Assembly (NCBI RefSeq): GCF_020595055.1
Contig: NZ_JAJDOO010000012.1
Location: 79,058 to 143,057, forward strand
DNA: 64,000 nucleotides
Origin: Desulfosporosinus shakirovi
GTDB taxonomy: Bacteria > Bacillota > Desulfitobacteriia > Desulfitobacteriales > Desulfitobacteriaceae
Direction: 5' to 3'
Shown here: in pieces, positions 9,173-20,673 of the stretch
Layout of the letters: every line of letters begins with the position of its first letter
Position numbering within the stretch: the first letter of the stretch is position 1
Translations under genes and position numbers: made by a program
The notes under the pieces: model-generated
Database searches by the model: none
What the model was told of the DNA's origin: nothing
What the model saw: only the letters and a program-made list of their open reading frames with translations

Positions 9173-9763
9173 ATGGATATTAGAAAAGAACTTATTCAAA
9201 TAGTCGAGAAATCAGGATCTCTCTCAGCCTGGGGGGTTAAGCATTGCTTCAGGGTCTATTACTTGTCAAAAGAACTTTCCAGTCATCTTAGCTTAGATGA
9301 TGAGGTTCTTTATACTGCTGCAATGTTACACGACACAGGTAAATATCCTGTCTATGCCCTTAAAAACATTGATCATGCCTTACGCTCAAAGGGGGTATCT
9401 GCAAACCTTCTGCAACAAATGATGTTCTCTTCCGTTAAACTGCCCATTGTTTTAGACGCTGTTGAAAATCACATGTATTACTCAGAACCAGGACGGAGTG
9501 ATGAAGCGGTTTATTTAAGAGAAGCAGATATTCTAGATAATATGGGTAATATCGGCTTAATGCGTCTATTTAGTCTCGTAGGACAGGATGAACTAATACT
9601 GACTCCTGAAGACGCTATCGACCGCGCACGCCTTTTTGCAGATGCTCTTCCCGACAAAGTAGTCACTAAAGCAGGAAAACGTTTAGCAATTAAGCGACGT
9701 GAAGAAAGCCTTCGTTTCCTTGCAGGTATAAAACGTCAAACCTTAGAATATGCGTGGTTGTAA
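9173..9763 (+). CDS. HD-domain phosphohydrolase
   Basis: 196 residues. Metal-binding residues follow the HD order: HCFRVYYLSKEL (first His, about residue 24), AAMLHDTGKYPVY (HD pair, near 52), then LDAVENHMYYSEPG (His, about 103) and READILDNMG (Asp, near 121). The substrate is unknown; relatives act on nucleotides or other phosphates. The gene is divergent from the dnaD-like gene, and its 3' end lies nine bases from the 3' end of the convergent metallo-hydrolase gene. The ribosome binding site (AAAAGGAGG) is good. Confidence 0.85.
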   Translation: MDIRKELIQIVEKSGSLSAWGVKHCFRVYYLSKELSSHLSLDDEVLYTAAMLHDTGKYPVYALKNIDHALRSKGVSANLLQQMMFSSVKLPIVLDAVENHMYYSEPGRSDEAVYLREADILDNMGNIGLMRLFSLVGQDELILTPEDAIDRARLFADALPDKVVTKAGKRLAIKRREESLRFLAGIKRQTLEYAWL

Positions 9764-9772
9764 TTTTTGAGT

Positions 9773-11500
9773 TTAACGTCCAGCTCTTCGTTCCTGTTCT
9801 TCAAGCCATCGTGTTATGCTGTCGAGCAGGTTAACGACCCGCTCAAAATCACGGGTTCTTTGTCCCTCATCGATAAGCCTTTTAAGATGATGTCGTAATC
9901 TTATATATGCTCTATTAACTTGTGAGCGTGATATTTTTGATGCCGATGTCTTAGATCGCTTATAAGAAGGTGCAGCAGGAATTGCAATATTCCTAAGAAC
10001 CTTCTCTATGGAAACCTCATTGCCATCCTCAGCCTTAATCGCTTTAGACAACCAAACTTTTTCAGGAGCATGCTGTAGAACTTGTTCTTGAGTAAATTCT
10101 ATAGTTTCTCCAAGCTGGGGTATAAGAGGAGTTTTTGCGAATACTTCTAAAACTTTATTAGAAAAACTTGTCTGAGATTCCAACTCTCCGTGAACAAGAA
10201 TAATTTGTTCTGCTTTTTTCCCCAGCAGAGAGAGCCAATGAATAAGTTCAGCCTGATCTGCATGAGCGGAAAACCCGTCCATGTGACTAATCTGTGCATT
10301 AACTGCAACTTTCTCCCCGTGTATGGTTACAGTCTCAACACCATCTGAGAGAATTCGACCCAGTGTTCCTTGGGCCTGATATCCTACAAATAGAATTGTA
10401 GCATTTCTTCGCCATAGATTATGTTTCAAATGATGTTTAATTCGACCAGCATCAGCCATGCCGCTGGCAGCAATAATTATCGATCCACCTTCAATTGAAT
10501 TAAGAGCCATAGAATCTTGAGCAGTTTGGCTAAAATGAACATTAGGCATATTTAGAGGATTATTTCCAGTTCTAATCAGTTCCTTAGTGATAGAATCAAA
10601 ATTGTCTGTGTTTTCTTGGAAAATCTTCGTAGCCGCAATAGCCAAAGGGCTGTCAATATAAATCGGTAAAATTGGTATACGATGTTCATTCTGTAGTTTT
10701 TGAAGGTAAAAAAGAAGGTCTTGAGTTCGTTCAATGGCAAAAGCAGGGATAACCAAATTTCCGCCAGCTTTGTATGTCTCAGTAATAATTTTAGCGAGTT
10801 GTTCATAACGGTCAATTTTGTTGCCATCACTGCTTTCGGAATGAAGACGATTTCCATAAGTCGTTTCCATAACCACGATATCTGCCACACTTAATATGCT
10901 TGGATCTTGAATGTAGGGTTGGTTAACATTTCCTATATCACCTGAAAATACAATCGTTTTATGATAGTCAGGTTCTTTGACATGAAAAACTGCATGCGCT
11001 GAACCAAGTATATGACCGGCATCGAAGAATTCAAAGGCAATAGTGGGCACAAGGTCTACAATATCCTTGTAGGATACTGCACGAAAGTATTGAATGGTAT
11101 CGAGTGCATCCTGAACTGTATATATTGGAACCAGGGGTTCGAGCCCTGCTCTATTTCGCTTTCGATTTTTACGTTCCACTTCCATTTCTTGTATATGCCC
11201 ACTGTCCGGAAGCATTATTGAACATAATTTAATTGTCTCAGGTGTAGCCCAGATCGGACCCTTAAAACCAGCTTTAATAAGTTTAGGTAACATTCCAGAG
11301 TGGTCAGTATGAGCATGTGTCAAAATAACAGCGTCAAGACTTGCTGGATTATAGGGGAATTCTCCATAATTTAACTCTTTGAGTGCCTTTGAACCCTGAA
11401 ACATTCCACAGTCAATTAAAATGCGTGACTTCCCTGATTCGACTAGAAAAGAAGATCCTGTGACAACCTGTGCTGCCCCCAAAAAGCTAATTTTCATCAA
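9773..11500 (-). CDS. Metallo-beta-lactamase/beta-CASP RNA-processing hydrolase
   Basis: 575 residues. The metallo-beta-lactamase core has motif 2 [15 protein letters not shown] (about 60-74), followed by [11 protein letters not shown] (about 162) and FSGDIGN (about 185). The beta-CASP insertion and the closing motifs [14 protein letters not shown] (about 345) and [17 protein letters not shown] (about 408) are present. The C-terminal 100 residues are rich in Arg and Lys and extend past the usual about 465-residue core. The family (CPSF73-like, YsgC/TTHA0252-like) cleaves RNA as endo- and 5' exonucleases. It is not RNase J, which has a different layout. Confidence 0.88.
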   Translation of the reverse strand: MMKISFLGAAQVVTGSSFLVESGKSRILIDCGMFQGSKALKELNYGEFPYNPASLDAVILTHAHTDHSGMLPKLIKAGFKGPIWATPETIKLCSIMLPDSGHIQEMEVERKNRKRNRAGLEPLVPIYTVQDALDTIQYFRAVSYKDIVDLVPTIAFEFFDAGHILGSAHAVFHVKEPDYHKTIVFSGDIGNVNQPYIQDPSILSVADIVVMETTYGNRLHSESSDGNKIDRYEQLAKIITETYKAGGNLVIPAFAIERTQDLLFYLQKLQNEHRIPILPIYIDSPLAIAATKIFQENTDNFDSITKELIRTGNNPLNMPNVHFSQTAQDSMALNSIEGGSIIIAASGMADAGRIKHHLKHNLWRRNATILFVGYQAQGTLGRILSDGVETVTIHGEKVAVNAQISHMDGFSAHADQAELIHWLSLLGKKAEQIILVHGELESQTSFSNKVLEVFAKTPLIPQLGETIEFTQEQVLQHAPEKVWLSKAIKAEDGNEVSIEKVLRNIAIPAAPSYKRSKTSASKISRSQVNRAYIRLRHHLKRLIDEGQRTRDFERVVNLLDSITRWLEEQERRAGR

Positions 11501-11689
11501 TCAATCCTCCAAAAATAGCGCCTCATCGCTTTTCCTTTCAGAATATTATTCTGTGAAGAATAGCATTTTGGACGCTTTACTTTAACAATGCTATTTATAG
11601 TTTTCAATCATATACTGCTAACTCACATATCTCTACTTATTCTACCTGTTTATTCTAGGTTTAGCAATGACCATAATATATGTTGCTTT

Positions 11690-12328
11690 CTAATCAAGCT
11701 GAAAGAAATTCAGTTTAACAGCCTTTAAGGCAGCTTGAGTCCGATCTTCAACAGTTAGTTTACGATAAATACTTGATAAATGATTCTTTACTGTTTTTTC
11801 ACTAATAAACAAAGAGGTCCCAATCTCGCGATTGGAAGACCCTTTCACAACATAATGGAGAATTTCCATCTCCCGATCACTTAAACCGCATGTATCTTTT
11901 AAAGGAGTCGGTTGGCTCAACTGATCAAGCAGTTTTCCCGTTACAGATGGGGATAAGATTGGTTCTCCAGAATAAACCTTGCGAATTGATTCAATCAGAG
12001 TTTTAGAATCAACATCTTTAAGTAAATAACCTGCTACACCAATTTGCAGAACCTGGAAAACTTTTTCGTCGGAATCATCAACCGTAAGCACTAAGATGCC
12101 AACGTTTGGACATTCACGACGAATTACCCTACCTGCTTCCAGTCCATTAACCCCAGGCATATTTAAATCCATTAATAGAATATCAAATTTCATTGTCCTT
12201 GCTACATTGATGGCACCTTGACCATCTCCTACTTCTGCAACGACTTCAATCCCATCTTCAAATTCTAAAATGCGACGAAGCCCTTCTCTTAATAAGGGAT
12301 GATCATCTGCAATTACAATTCTTATCAA
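11690..12328 (-). CDS. degU: DegU-type response regulator (NarL/LuxR family)
   Basis: 212 residues. The receiver domain (1-120) has IADDHPLLREG, the phosphorylated Asp in ILLMDLNMPG (about residue 54), and the conserved Thr/Lys near LTVDDSDEKV and YLLKDVD. The output domain is a LuxR-type helix-turn-helix (SDREMEILHYVVKGSSNREI, then FISEKTVKNHLSSIYRKL). It overlaps the sensor kinase gene by four bases, so the two are translationally coupled. By family it should control post-exponential traits; targets cannot be read here. Confidence 0.88.
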   Translation of the reverse strand: MIRIVIADDHPLLREGLRRILEFEDGIEVVAEVGDGQGAINVARTMKFDILLMDLNMPGVNGLEAGRVIRRECPNVGILVLTVDDSDEKVFQVLQIGVAGYLLKDVDSKTLIESIRKVYSGEPILSPSVTGKLLDQLSQPTPLKDTCGLSDREMEILHYVVKGSSNREIGTSLFISEKTVKNHLSSIYRKLTVEDRTQAALKAVKLNFFQLD

Positions 12329-13467
12329 GTTATCATTCCTCCCTCTTGGTTCGATGGAATTGACAGTTCAATCGTTGTTCCTTTTCCCATAGTTGATTGT
12401 ATCGAAAAATACCCTGAAAACATTTCAACGCGTTCACGCATTCCCACAAGGCCAAAATGTTCCCCAGGAGAATTCATAGCCGTATTCACTTCAAAGCCTT
12501 TCCCATAATCACGTATTCTGGCGATGATCCATTCATCTTTATAAATCAAACAAATCTCTACTTCAGCAGTCTGTGCATGTTTAGCGACATTTGTCATTCC
12601 CTCTTGAACTAATCTAAAGAGAGCAACTTCCATGGCTGAAAGAAGTCGCCTTTCTCTGCCTTCAATACGCAGATCACAGTTAATTCCATAGTTATCTTGA
12701 AAATTATCCAAGTATTTTGAGATTGCAGGGACAATTCCTAAATCATCCAATGCCATTGGCCGAAGATCGAAAATAATCCTGCGTATGTCTTGCAAATTAG
12801 ATCGAACTAAATTCTTAAGATCTTGAAGTTCGGACTTGGCACGACTAGTATCCAAATCCAGTAATTTTTCGGCAATTTCTAAACGCAAGACAATATTAGC
12901 AAGGGTTTGGGCAGGACCATCGTGGATTTCCCTCGCTACACGGCGACGTTCCTCCTCTTGAGCTTTAATAACACGCAGACCCATCTCTAGCCGTTGCTCG
13001 TGATTCTGAGTTTGAAGGGCCTCAACAAGGCCACCTTGCAATAAGCTGATTGCCATACTGACCTGAGTCATAAGGTTTTGGGCACGTTCAATTGTTACTT
13101 CCATTTGAGTAAGAGATCTCTCAAGATCGTCGCGCCGTTTACGCAACTGAATTTCTTTTTGTTGCAAAAGTTGCAATTTAACTTGGGCATCTTTTGCTTC
13201 CGCATACGTCTGCATCATTTCTTCCTGAGTATGTTCTTGATACGCTCGATTTACCTCCATTAGATTCTGGCGCATGCGTCGTTCTACTTTTTCTTGAAAA
13301 TCAACTTGTAAAATAATTTCCTGAATATCTGATTTAAGTTGAGAGAGTTCATTAACAAGCCGATGAGTCTCAGTTCGAGATGTTTCAGCTATAAAAAATA
13401 TTTCTTCTTTTCCTGATTCGATGGCCTTCAAAGTATTTTTTAATATTTCTCCCAACTGATCGGACAA
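12325..13467 (-). CDS. degS: DegS-type sensor histidine kinase
   Basis: 380 residues with no membrane segment, so it is cytoplasmic. Residues 1-160 form a long coiled coil (including MQTYAEAKDAQVKLQLLQQK), the DegS sensor domain. The HisKA_3 dimerisation box is RRRVAREIHDGPAQTLANIV (His at about 180). The ATPase domain has LFRLVQEGMTNVAKHAQ (N box, about 286) and DYGKGFEV with FGLVGMRERVEMF (G boxes, 320-350). It is cotranscribed with the response regulator gene through a four-base overlap. Confidence 0.88.
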   Translation of the reverse strand: MSDQLGEILKNTLKAIESGKEEIFFIAETSRTETHRLVNELSQLKSDIQEIILQVDFQEKVERRMRQNLMEVNRAYQEHTQEEMMQTYAEAKDAQVKLQLLQQKEIQLRKRRDDLERSLTQMEVTIERAQNLMTQVSMAISLLQGGLVEALQTQNHEQRLEMGLRVIKAQEEERRRVAREIHDGPAQTLANIVLRLEIAEKLLDLDTSRAKSELQDLKNLVRSNLQDIRRIIFDLRPMALDDLGIVPAISKYLDNFQDNYGINCDLRIEGRERRLLSAMEVALFRLVQEGMTNVAKHAQTAEVEICLIYKDEWIIARIRDYGKGFEVNTAMNSPGEHFGLVGMRERVEMFSGYFSIQSTMGKGTTIELSIPSNQEGGMIT

Positions 13468-13586
13468 AATTATTCCTCATTTCAATAATATTTAAACATT
13501 CAACTTGCTCTTCTATATTATTTTATTCGACACAGAAACAGTATTTCCTACTTCTAAGCAAGAAAAATTAGATAACTTATCCTTCA

Positions 13587-14456
13587 TTAGGACTTTCGTC
13601 CTAAACGCAGAATTGTTCTGATTTCTCTCTCTAATCTTCTGGAATAAGGAAGATCATCCTCATGCAGGACTAAAATCCTCCAACCATCTTTTATATATTT
13701 ATTACTCTCACTAGGGCAGGCTGAATCATAACAGCTGATTAGCATATCCTCTACTTGAGCTAAAAATTCCTGATTCAGTAATGAAACATTCCATAAGACA
13801 TGTGCTTTAGGGAAAATAAAGCTTAGAACATCATTAAGGCGTTCTGCGCTATATGGGATCTGGGAAGTTTGAACTAACTCACTAGCGTTTGCTAATATTG
13901 AAACACTTTTATGTGAATCTATATAAGAAGTATTTGATTTAACATCTGATTCAATGCACTCTTGCAACTTTTCCATACTATTAATCACTTCAAAATCCCC
14001 TGATACGATGTCAATTTTTTTATCTTTTTCTTCAATTAATACTTCCTTCTTATCACTCTCTGAAAATAAGATTTTATTTTGGCAGATCGAAGCTAAGGCA
14101 GGAATTATTTCAGGGATTTCTATTAGTTCAAACTCTTCAGGGATATCGCCCATCGCTTTTAACATACCTTCATTGATCATTCTATTCATTGTTTCGGTAA
14201 ATGCAGGAAAGTTATTAATAACACGTGGATCAGGAAGTTGTTGTTCAATAATTTGTTTAAGTCCATCAACTAAATACTGGGAAGGAAATGTTGAAAATCC
14301 GTGTAATAAAGATGAGAGTTTTCCTGCAATTTGACATCCCTTTTGATATTCTACTTCTGAATCCTTCCCACTCAACAAAGATGTCGTAAATATTGTTTCA
14401 ATAATTTGCTCTACCCATTCTTGAATTCTCGGATCGTTATGATAATAAGCCTCCAT
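13587..14456 (-). CDS. Unrecognised protein
   Basis: 289 residues, soluble, with no signal peptide or membrane segment. The first 110 residues look helical (WVEQIIETIFTTSLLSG, then PRVINNFPAFTETMNRMI). A variable, acidic and Lys-rich linker follows at about 130-185. The C-terminal 90 residues (from RLNDVLSFIFPKAHVLWNV through DLPYSRRLEREIRTIL) look like a separate compact alpha/beta domain. No known motif was recognised. It is upstream of the degS gene on the same strand, about 120 bases apart. Confidence 0.7.
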   Translation of the reverse strand: MEAYYHNDPRIQEWVEQIIETIFTTSLLSGKDSEVEYQKGCQIAGKLSSLLHGFSTFPSQYLVDGLKQIIEQQLPDPRVINNFPAFTETMNRMINEGMLKAMGDIPEEFELIEIPEIIPALASICQNKILFSESDKKEVLIEEKDKKIDIVSGDFEVINSMEKLQECIESDVKSNTSYIDSHKSVSILANASELVQTSQIPYSAERLNDVLSFIFPKAHVLWNVSLLNQEFLAQVEDMLISCYDSACPSESNKYIKDGWRILVLHEDDLPYSRRLEREIRTILRLGRKS

Positions 14457-14611
14457 ATTTATCCCCTTCCAAATTCTATATCTTTAATAGCTATGCTTGT
14501 ATCCTTGACGGTATGAACATTCATATTAATAAAAAGAAGCTACAACAAATTTAAAAATTAAAGTCATTAACTAATTCTTTATGCAAAATAGACCTTTAAT
14601 AGAATGAAAAA

Positions 14612-14640
14612 GAACACCCACTTGCAAGAAGCGGATGTTC
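14612..14640 (-). terminator. Terminator of the acs operon
   Basis: The stem has two imperfect 12-base arms (GAACATCCGCTT and AAGTGGGTGTTC on the minus strand) around CTTGC, followed by TTTTTC. It lies 17 bases after the acsE stop, where the operon should end. Confidence 0.8.
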
Positions 14641-14656
14641 TAAACTGGCTAAAATT

Positions 14657-15478
<822 letters not shown>

Positions 15479-15534
15479 TTAATTAGCTAAATGAAGGTAA
15501 CTTTACAGATAGAAGTGTGAACCTATAATAGGGA

Positions 15535-16497
15535 TTATTTCCCCGTCATATCGGCAATGTTCTTTTTGACAACACTCACTGCAGCAGGGTTACGCATTAC
15601 AAGAATACTAGCTCCGACTTGAAGTACGCCAGAAGCTGTTACAGCCTCCCAAAGAACGCTGCGATCTGCTAGATCTCCCCATCCGGGAAACTCTTCATTA
15701 GATGCATAAGCTTCTTTACAGCGGTTAGCTTCGTATCCAACTGTACAAATGATAGGCATTGAAAGCATTTTATCATTTGCCAAGGCTCCTAGCCGTGCCC
15801 GCTCCATGATTGAATAAACATACTCAATTCCAAATCCCAGACCGGCAACCGTAGGATCAATGACAATTTTGTTTAGGGGCAGTCCCATCTCATTGATCAA
15901 GATATTGAGCTGTTTGCAGATATTAATGTCAAGTGGTGAACGGGCAATCAGAGTGTGTTTGTGTACCATCGCGGCAGCGGCAATGGACTTATAGTTATCT
16001 TGTTCAGCGATACCGATCAGGAGGTTTTCCCCTGTTGCAGCTTCAGCAATAACAGCCATAATCTCATTATTTTTTTCAGAGTCGTCGCACCCTTCCACAA
16101 TAAGGGGGACCCCCACAGCTGCTAAGACATCTTTTACGATGCGTGCACAATCTTCTGGGGAACGGTTTTCGCCTTCGGGATCAGCGCCGTTCAGTTTTAG
16201 ATAGATGAGATCTGCACCAAAATCATCAACGCATTTTTTAGCCCAAGCGGCTGGATCATTGATGACATCCCCAATTTGATTCATAATCATCTCATTCCAA
16301 GCAGGTACTACGTCTGTGACCTCCATTGCAATCACCGGACGGTTCTTCGTTTCTCCTTCAAAGTGGAGAAACGGTAAGGCACTGTCCCCTCCAACAGTAA
16401 TTGTGGAGGTTCTAGTTCCTCCCTGTTCAGCAGTTGCGCCGAGTACTACCTCTCCAACTTTACTGGAATATTTTTCTTTTACTAACGTTACGGACAT
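15535..16497 (-). CDS. acsD: Corrinoid/iron-sulfur protein small subunit
   Basis: 320 residues, the normal size. AcsD is a TIM-barrel protein that pairs with AcsC to hold the corrinoid and carry the methyl group between AcsE and the acetyl-CoA synthase. Recognisable blocks are [15 protein letters not shown] (about 54), [14 protein letters not shown] (about 95), [15 protein letters not shown] (about 130) and [20 protein letters not shown] (about 210). The gene is 15 bases downstream of the CooC-type ATPase gene and has a good AAAGGAGAG ribosome binding site. Confidence 0.93.
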   Translation of the reverse strand: MSVTLVKEKYSSKVGEVVLGATAEQGGTRTSTITVGGDSALPFLHFEGETKNRPVIAMEVTDVVPAWNEMIMNQIGDVINDPAAWAKKCVDDFGADLIYLKLNGADPEGENRSPEDCARIVKDVLAAVGVPLIVEGCDDSEKNNEIMAVIAEAATGENLLIGIAEQDNYKSIAAAAMVHKHTLIARSPLDINICKQLNILINEMGLPLNKIVIDPTVAGLGFGIEYVYSIMERARLGALANDKMLSMPIICTVGYEANRCKEAYASNEEFPGWGDLADRSVLWEAVTASGVLQVGASILVMRNPAAVSVVKKNIADMTGK

Positions 16498-16512
16498 GAA
16501 CTTCTCTCCTTT

Positions 16513-17274
16513 CTAGTTAAAGATTCCGGCACGGTTCAGTATGCTATCCACTGCCTGGACCGAGACGGCATCATCAGGCAAATCAAATAGTGGTTTGCCC
16601 GCCAAGTCATATTCCACAACTAAAGGATCTAAAGGAATGTCTCCAATAACAGTAAGACCAGTACGCTCAATCTCTTCTCTCAATGATTCCATACTTCCCT
16701 CTGTAGTCTTGGTTACAATCAAAAATATGGTTTGTACAGCAGATTTTAGCCCCCGAATAAGATCGTGAACTCTTCCCGCTGAACGAATCCCTCGAGCAGA
16801 AGAATCACTAATTACAAACATGACTTCAATGCGGGGAATCGTACGACGACTTATATGTTCCAAGCCTGCTTCAGAATCCACAGCCACAAAGTCATAGTTT
16901 TCCCCGATGTTCTCTAGATGTTTACGCAAGATGTCATTAGGATAGCAGTAACACCCGGCCCCTTGAGGCCCTCCCATGACGAGCAGATCAATTTCTTTCG
17001 ACTCAACTAACGATTGTTGCAGTTTGTACTCGATAAAGATGTTTTTCGGCATACCCTCAGGAATTGCTTTAGGATCTTTACTTTGTTCAAGCAACTCCGA
17101 TATTGTCGATGTAACATTCAAGCCCAACGCTTCGCCGAGATTTGCATTGGGGTCTGCATCGACTGCGAGTATTGAAGTCCCTTTTTTTCGGTGAACCATC
17201 TGCCTTAATAATAAAGCGGTGAATGTGGTTTTTCCTACTCCACCTTTACCTGCAACAGCTATATATTTAGACAT
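16513..17274 (-). CDS. acsF: CooC/AcsF-type nickel-insertion ATPase
   Basis: 253 residues. The deviant Walker A is KGGVGKTTFTALLL (about 10), and the MinD-like AVDADPNANLGEALGL block follows. The CxC metal-binding pair of CooC proteins is in GAGCYCYPNDILRKHL (about 107-122). By family it uses ATP to help insert nickel into acetyl-CoA synthase or CO dehydrogenase. Its position between the activator gene and acsD matches AcsF of acetogens. A second CooC-type gene heads the same operon (25004-25768), so the two probably serve the two different nickel enzymes. Confidence 0.88.
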   Translation of the reverse strand: MSKYIAVAGKGGVGKTTFTALLLRQMVHRKKGTSILAVDADPNANLGEALGLNVTSTISELLEQSKDPKAIPEGMPKNIFIEYKLQQSLVESKEIDLLVMGGPQGAGCYCYPNDILRKHLENIGENYDFVAVDSEAGLEHISRRTIPRIEVMFVISDSSARGIRSAGRVHDLIRGLKSAVQTIFLIVTKTTEGSMESLREEIERTGLTVIGDIPLDPLVVEYDLAGKPLFDLPDDAVSVQAVDSILNRAGIFN

Positions 17275-17295
17275 AATTGACCTCCATTATAACGT

Positions 17296-19206
17296 TTATT
17301 GAAAAGATGGAAATAGGGACATATCCGTGTGGGGTAAAAACAAGGCGGCCATATATTCGTCCATATATGTCACTCCAACCGAAAGCTCGACATAGGTCAT
17401 TTTTCGTCCTAATTCTTCTGCTTCCCGCCAGGCATTCTGAGAAAGTAAGGCGAGGCGTGCACCTTTGACGGATGCATTTCCAATAAATTCAAACCGTTCC
17501 GGTTCAAGATCTGGAAGCAGTCCAATTTGAACAGAATCATGAATATTAAGGTAATTGCCGAAACCGCCTGCAATGACAATCCGGCTAATCATTTCAATAT
17601 CCACTGCAACCATATTCAGCAATGATCGGATTCCAGCATAGATAGCACCTTTGGCACGAATGACATTCTTGACATCATTCTCAGTAATGACCACATCTTT
17701 TTCTCCACCGGCTTGATAAGCCCAAGCTAAGACAAACTCCTTGTCATCCGTCGTCGCTCTTAATCGCTGTGAGCCCGACTTATGTCCTAGCTGGAAATTC
17801 CCAGCGCGGTCGATAATACCTGCACTGAGCAGTTTAGCTATACAATCCACAAGCCCCGATCCGCATATTCCTACAGGAGTTTGGTTATTAATCACCTTAA
17901 GGGACACGTCCAAGGTTTCAGGATCAATGATGATCCGTTCTATCGCCCCGGGCATAGCTCGCATACCAAAAGTAATACCGCCACCTTCAAAGCTTGGACC
18001 TGCAGAACAAGCGCAAGCGACAAGCCAATCCTGGTTTCCGAGAACAATTTCTCCATTCGTTCCTATATCAATGAAGAGAATAATATCTTCCCCATTGGCC
18101 AAGTCCGTCACCAGTGTTCCTGCTATAATGTCCCCTCCAACATAACTTGCTACTGAGGGGTAACAATGCACTATTGCCTCAGGCAACATATGGAGGCCAA
18201 TCTCTCGAGCCGGGAATGAGGGAACGTTTGTCATAGTGGGAATATAGGGTTCCAACCGAATGTACCGCGGATCTACGCCTAAGAACAATTGGGTCATTGT
18301 TGTGTTTCCTGCCACCATTGCGCTAGCGATATTCATATTACTTAATGATTGACGAGTAAGAATCTTGTCAAGAAGTCCATTGACGGTTTCTACAACAGCA
18401 TCTCTGATCTCTATTAAGTTCTGTTCGTTTTCAACTGCATACACTATCCGAGTTATTACGTCATCCCCATATTTCGCTTGTTTGTTATAAGTACCTTGTT
18501 GATCGACAATCTCTCCAGTTATAAGATTAATGAGATAAACAACAACTGTTGTTGTACCTATATCAATAGCAAGCCCATAAGGGGGGGCATCATTTCCCTG
18601 CTCAATATGCGTAATGGTTAACCCGGCTTCTGTATCTGTCATGGTAATGGATACATCCCAATTTGCTTTGCGAAGTGATTCAGGCAGCTGTTTAAGAATG
18701 GATAGAGGCATATGAATGGGTTTATCTCCAGTTTTTAGGACACGACGGAGTTCAATACTTAGACGTGCCCAATCACTGGAATTTTCGGTCAAGGTCGGTA
18801 TGGAAAGTGAAATCCTCTGTTTAATAGCTAAAGGGTGATGCCCGAATTTATCGAGTAAATCATGTTCGCTCTCCTGTAGGAGTCCTTTTTGAACATCTCC
18901 CATCAACACTTGGTGTTCTTGTAACCTGGACTCAGGAGGCACCTCAATTGTCATATCCCCCTGGACCAAGGTTTTACAGGCAAGCCGAATTCCTTTAGCA
19001 AGTTGCTCGGGTGTTAAATTACCCGTCCCATTTACTAAGGAATCTCCACTTAAAACGTCAACTTTACAAGCTCCGCATGTTCCCTTACCACCGCACCCAG
19101 ATTTGACCATAATTCCGGCTTTCGCGGCTGCGTTAAGCAGAGATGTACCCTGATCAGCTTCAATAACACGGTTCTCTGGCATGAATTTAATTCTAAATTG
19201 GGACAT
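17296..19206 (-). CDS. acsV: Corrinoid protein reductive activator (ferredoxin plus ASKHA, RACo-like)
   Basis: 636 residues from the ATG at 19206; AAGGAA lies nine bases upstream, while a GTG three codons earlier would overlap it. The N-terminal [2Fe-2S] domain has GCGGKGTCGACKV (about 36-48) and a fourth cysteine in RLACKTL (about 78). A linker follows, then the ASKHA ATPase part from about 205: AIDIGTTTVVVYLINL, the ITRIVYAVE block, MVAGNTTMTQLFLG, FIDIGTNGEIVLG and IAGGFGNYLNI. It uses ATP to reduce inactive Co(II) corrinoid back to Co(I). It lies between acsC and the CooC-type gene, as in acetogen acs operons. Family DUF4445. Confidence 0.9.
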   Translation of the reverse strand: MSQFRIKFMPENRVIEADQGTSLLNAAAKAGIMVKSGCGGKGTCGACKVDVLSGDSLVNGTGNLTPEQLAKGIRLACKTLVQGDMTIEVPPESRLQEHQVLMGDVQKGLLQESEHDLLDKFGHHPLAIKQRISLSIPTLTENSSDWARLSIELRRVLKTGDKPIHMPLSILKQLPESLRKANWDVSITMTDTEAGLTITHIEQGNDAPPYGLAIDIGTTTVVVYLINLITGEIVDQQGTYNKQAKYGDDVITRIVYAVENEQNLIEIRDAVVETVNGLLDKILTRQSLSNMNIASAMVAGNTTMTQLFLGVDPRYIRLEPYIPTMTNVPSFPAREIGLHMLPEAIVHCYPSVASYVGGDIIAGTLVTDLANGEDIILFIDIGTNGEIVLGNQDWLVACACSAGPSFEGGGITFGMRAMPGAIERIIIDPETLDVSLKVINNQTPVGICGSGLVDCIAKLLSAGIIDRAGNFQLGHKSGSQRLRATTDDKEFVLAWAYQAGGEKDVVITENDVKNVIRAKGAIYAGIRSLLNMVAVDIEMISRIVIAGGFGNYLNIHDSVQIGLLPDLEPERFEFIGNASVKGARLALLSQNAWREAEELGRKMTYVELSVGVTYMDEYMAALFLPHTDMSLFPSFQ

Positions 19207-19314
19207 CGCTTTCACTTCCTTACTCTACCAAGAAATCCCATTAGTATGATGGTTTGTAGAAAAACATTGCCCATCTCTCAACGTAACGATTTGCTTAAGG
19301 TACCCTGCTCAGTC

Positions 19315-20640
19315 TTAAGTCAAAGATTTCGAGAAAGATACAATCCCGCTGGACTCACGTGGTCCAACAACGGTTTTCCAACCGGACAGTTCAGAAAGTT
19401 TTCCGGAAATTACTGCGACATAACCCGGAATGATGACATTGCGGTGTTTTACCTTATCGGCAATTCCACATGCATTCATTGCTTCGACGATTTTCTCAGG
19501 CTCGAATTTGCCAGCAGCGTAGGCTGTGAGGACGGATGTTCCGTCGGTATCAATTGGTAAGATATAGCTAGGAATTTTGGATGTTTCAACTTCACCTTCG
19601 ACACTATAGTACGTTAGGGAGAAGTTAGTGGTAATATAAAATGGCGAATTTTCATCTACATTGCCAACAGAATGCAGTTTTGGTTCAACTTGAATTGGTT
19701 TTTGAGGATCTGTATAAATGTTCTGCTTTAAGGTCATTAACGGTAAAAGGTGAGCCTTTTTGCTGGTTTTCAAGACGACAGCACTGGCATATTTAGCCAC
19801 ATATACTGAGGCTTCCATGATTTCTTCCATTGGTTCAGTTTTGCTTGTATAGGCAATGACAGGGAATCCAAGCGGTCTGAATTTTTTCTTAATGGCTAAA
19901 CGGCGAATATGGGTAAGATTTGCTAAAGTATCGACCGGTGTTCTTGTACCAGGATCTAAAACGAATTCTTTATAACCTAAAGCTTGTGCCTTAACTACAA
20001 GTTCTTCGAGAGCATCCAGTCCATCTGCTTTAATGATGACAGGAACTGAGTTTTCTTTAGCTAAGTTGACCATAGCTTCGTAGTTATCTGCAGTTGCCGC
20101 TCCAATAAGGGGTTTACGGGAGGCCAATAGTGCGAGAGCAGCTTTCATAGCCTCGGGATCACTGCTTAATAGAAGTAATGATTTATCTGTGGCTTCTGCC
20201 ACAATAGCAGCTACCTTAACAAAGCGGGTAGCATCTCCGGATTCTTGAACTACAGCTACACCATCAATAGAGTATTGAAGACCGACACGCTCAAATTCTA
20301 AGCCCTTGATCTCCTCAATTTTGGCATTCAATTCATCATCACTTAAGGTATCTGACACAGAAATAAGTAAAGTCGTGGAATGATAAAAGGTTTTGTCATG
20401 ACGGAAAAGAACTGTTTCATCTCCGAGAACAGAATCCTTACCGAATTTTATAGCTTTAATCGGAGGAGCAGCGGCAGAATCCAAGTTCTCTCGGGCAGCT
20501 TCAGTTACATAGGGGCAAGAGTCTAGAGCTGCTTTTCCTGAGGCCAATGCCATGGCAAAGGCTAGGCAAGTTGGAACGCCACATTCTCCGCAGTTTTTCT
20601 TGGGCATTTGTTTATAGATTTCTAAACCTGTAAGAGCCAT
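19315..20640 (-). CDS. acsC: Corrinoid/iron-sulfur protein large subunit
   Basis: 441 residues from the ATG at 20640, chosen because AAAGGGG lies seven bases upstream and it gives the family start MALTGLEIYKQMPKKNCGEC; a start 15 codons earlier has no ribosome binding site. The N-terminal [4Fe-4S] domain shows KKNCGECGVPTCLAFAMALA and a later Cys in DSCPYV (about 43). The barrel and C-terminal corrinoid-binding part follow (FVLDPGTRTPVDT, then VIIPGYVAVISGKLSELSGW). It forms the corrinoid carrier with AcsD. A stem-loop lies just upstream of its ribosome binding site. Confidence 0.93.
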   Translation of the reverse strand: MALTGLEIYKQMPKKNCGECGVPTCLAFAMALASGKAALDSCPYVTEAARENLDSAAAPPIKAIKFGKDSVLGDETVLFRHDKTFYHSTTLLISVSDTLSDDELNAKIEEIKGLEFERVGLQYSIDGVAVVQESGDATRFVKVAAIVAEATDKSLLLLSSDPEAMKAALALLASRKPLIGAATADNYEAMVNLAKENSVPVIIKADGLDALEELVVKAQALGYKEFVLDPGTRTPVDTLANLTHIRRLAIKKKFRPLGFPVIAYTSKTEPMEEIMEASVYVAKYASAVVLKTSKKAHLLPLMTLKQNIYTDPQKPIQVEPKLHSVGNVDENSPFYITTNFSLTYYSVEGEVETSKIPSYILPIDTDGTSVLTAYAAGKFEPEKIVEAMNACGIADKVKHRNVIIPGYVAVISGKLSELSGWKTVVGPRESSGIVSFSKSLT

Positions 20641-20673
20641 TTTAAATCCCCTTTCTAATCGATCTAGGATGAA

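Noticed and set aside
17741..18156. Plus-strand frames of 134 and 91 residues
   Set aside because: They are shadows of the ferredoxin/ASKHA activator gene, whose domains are complete in the minus strand.
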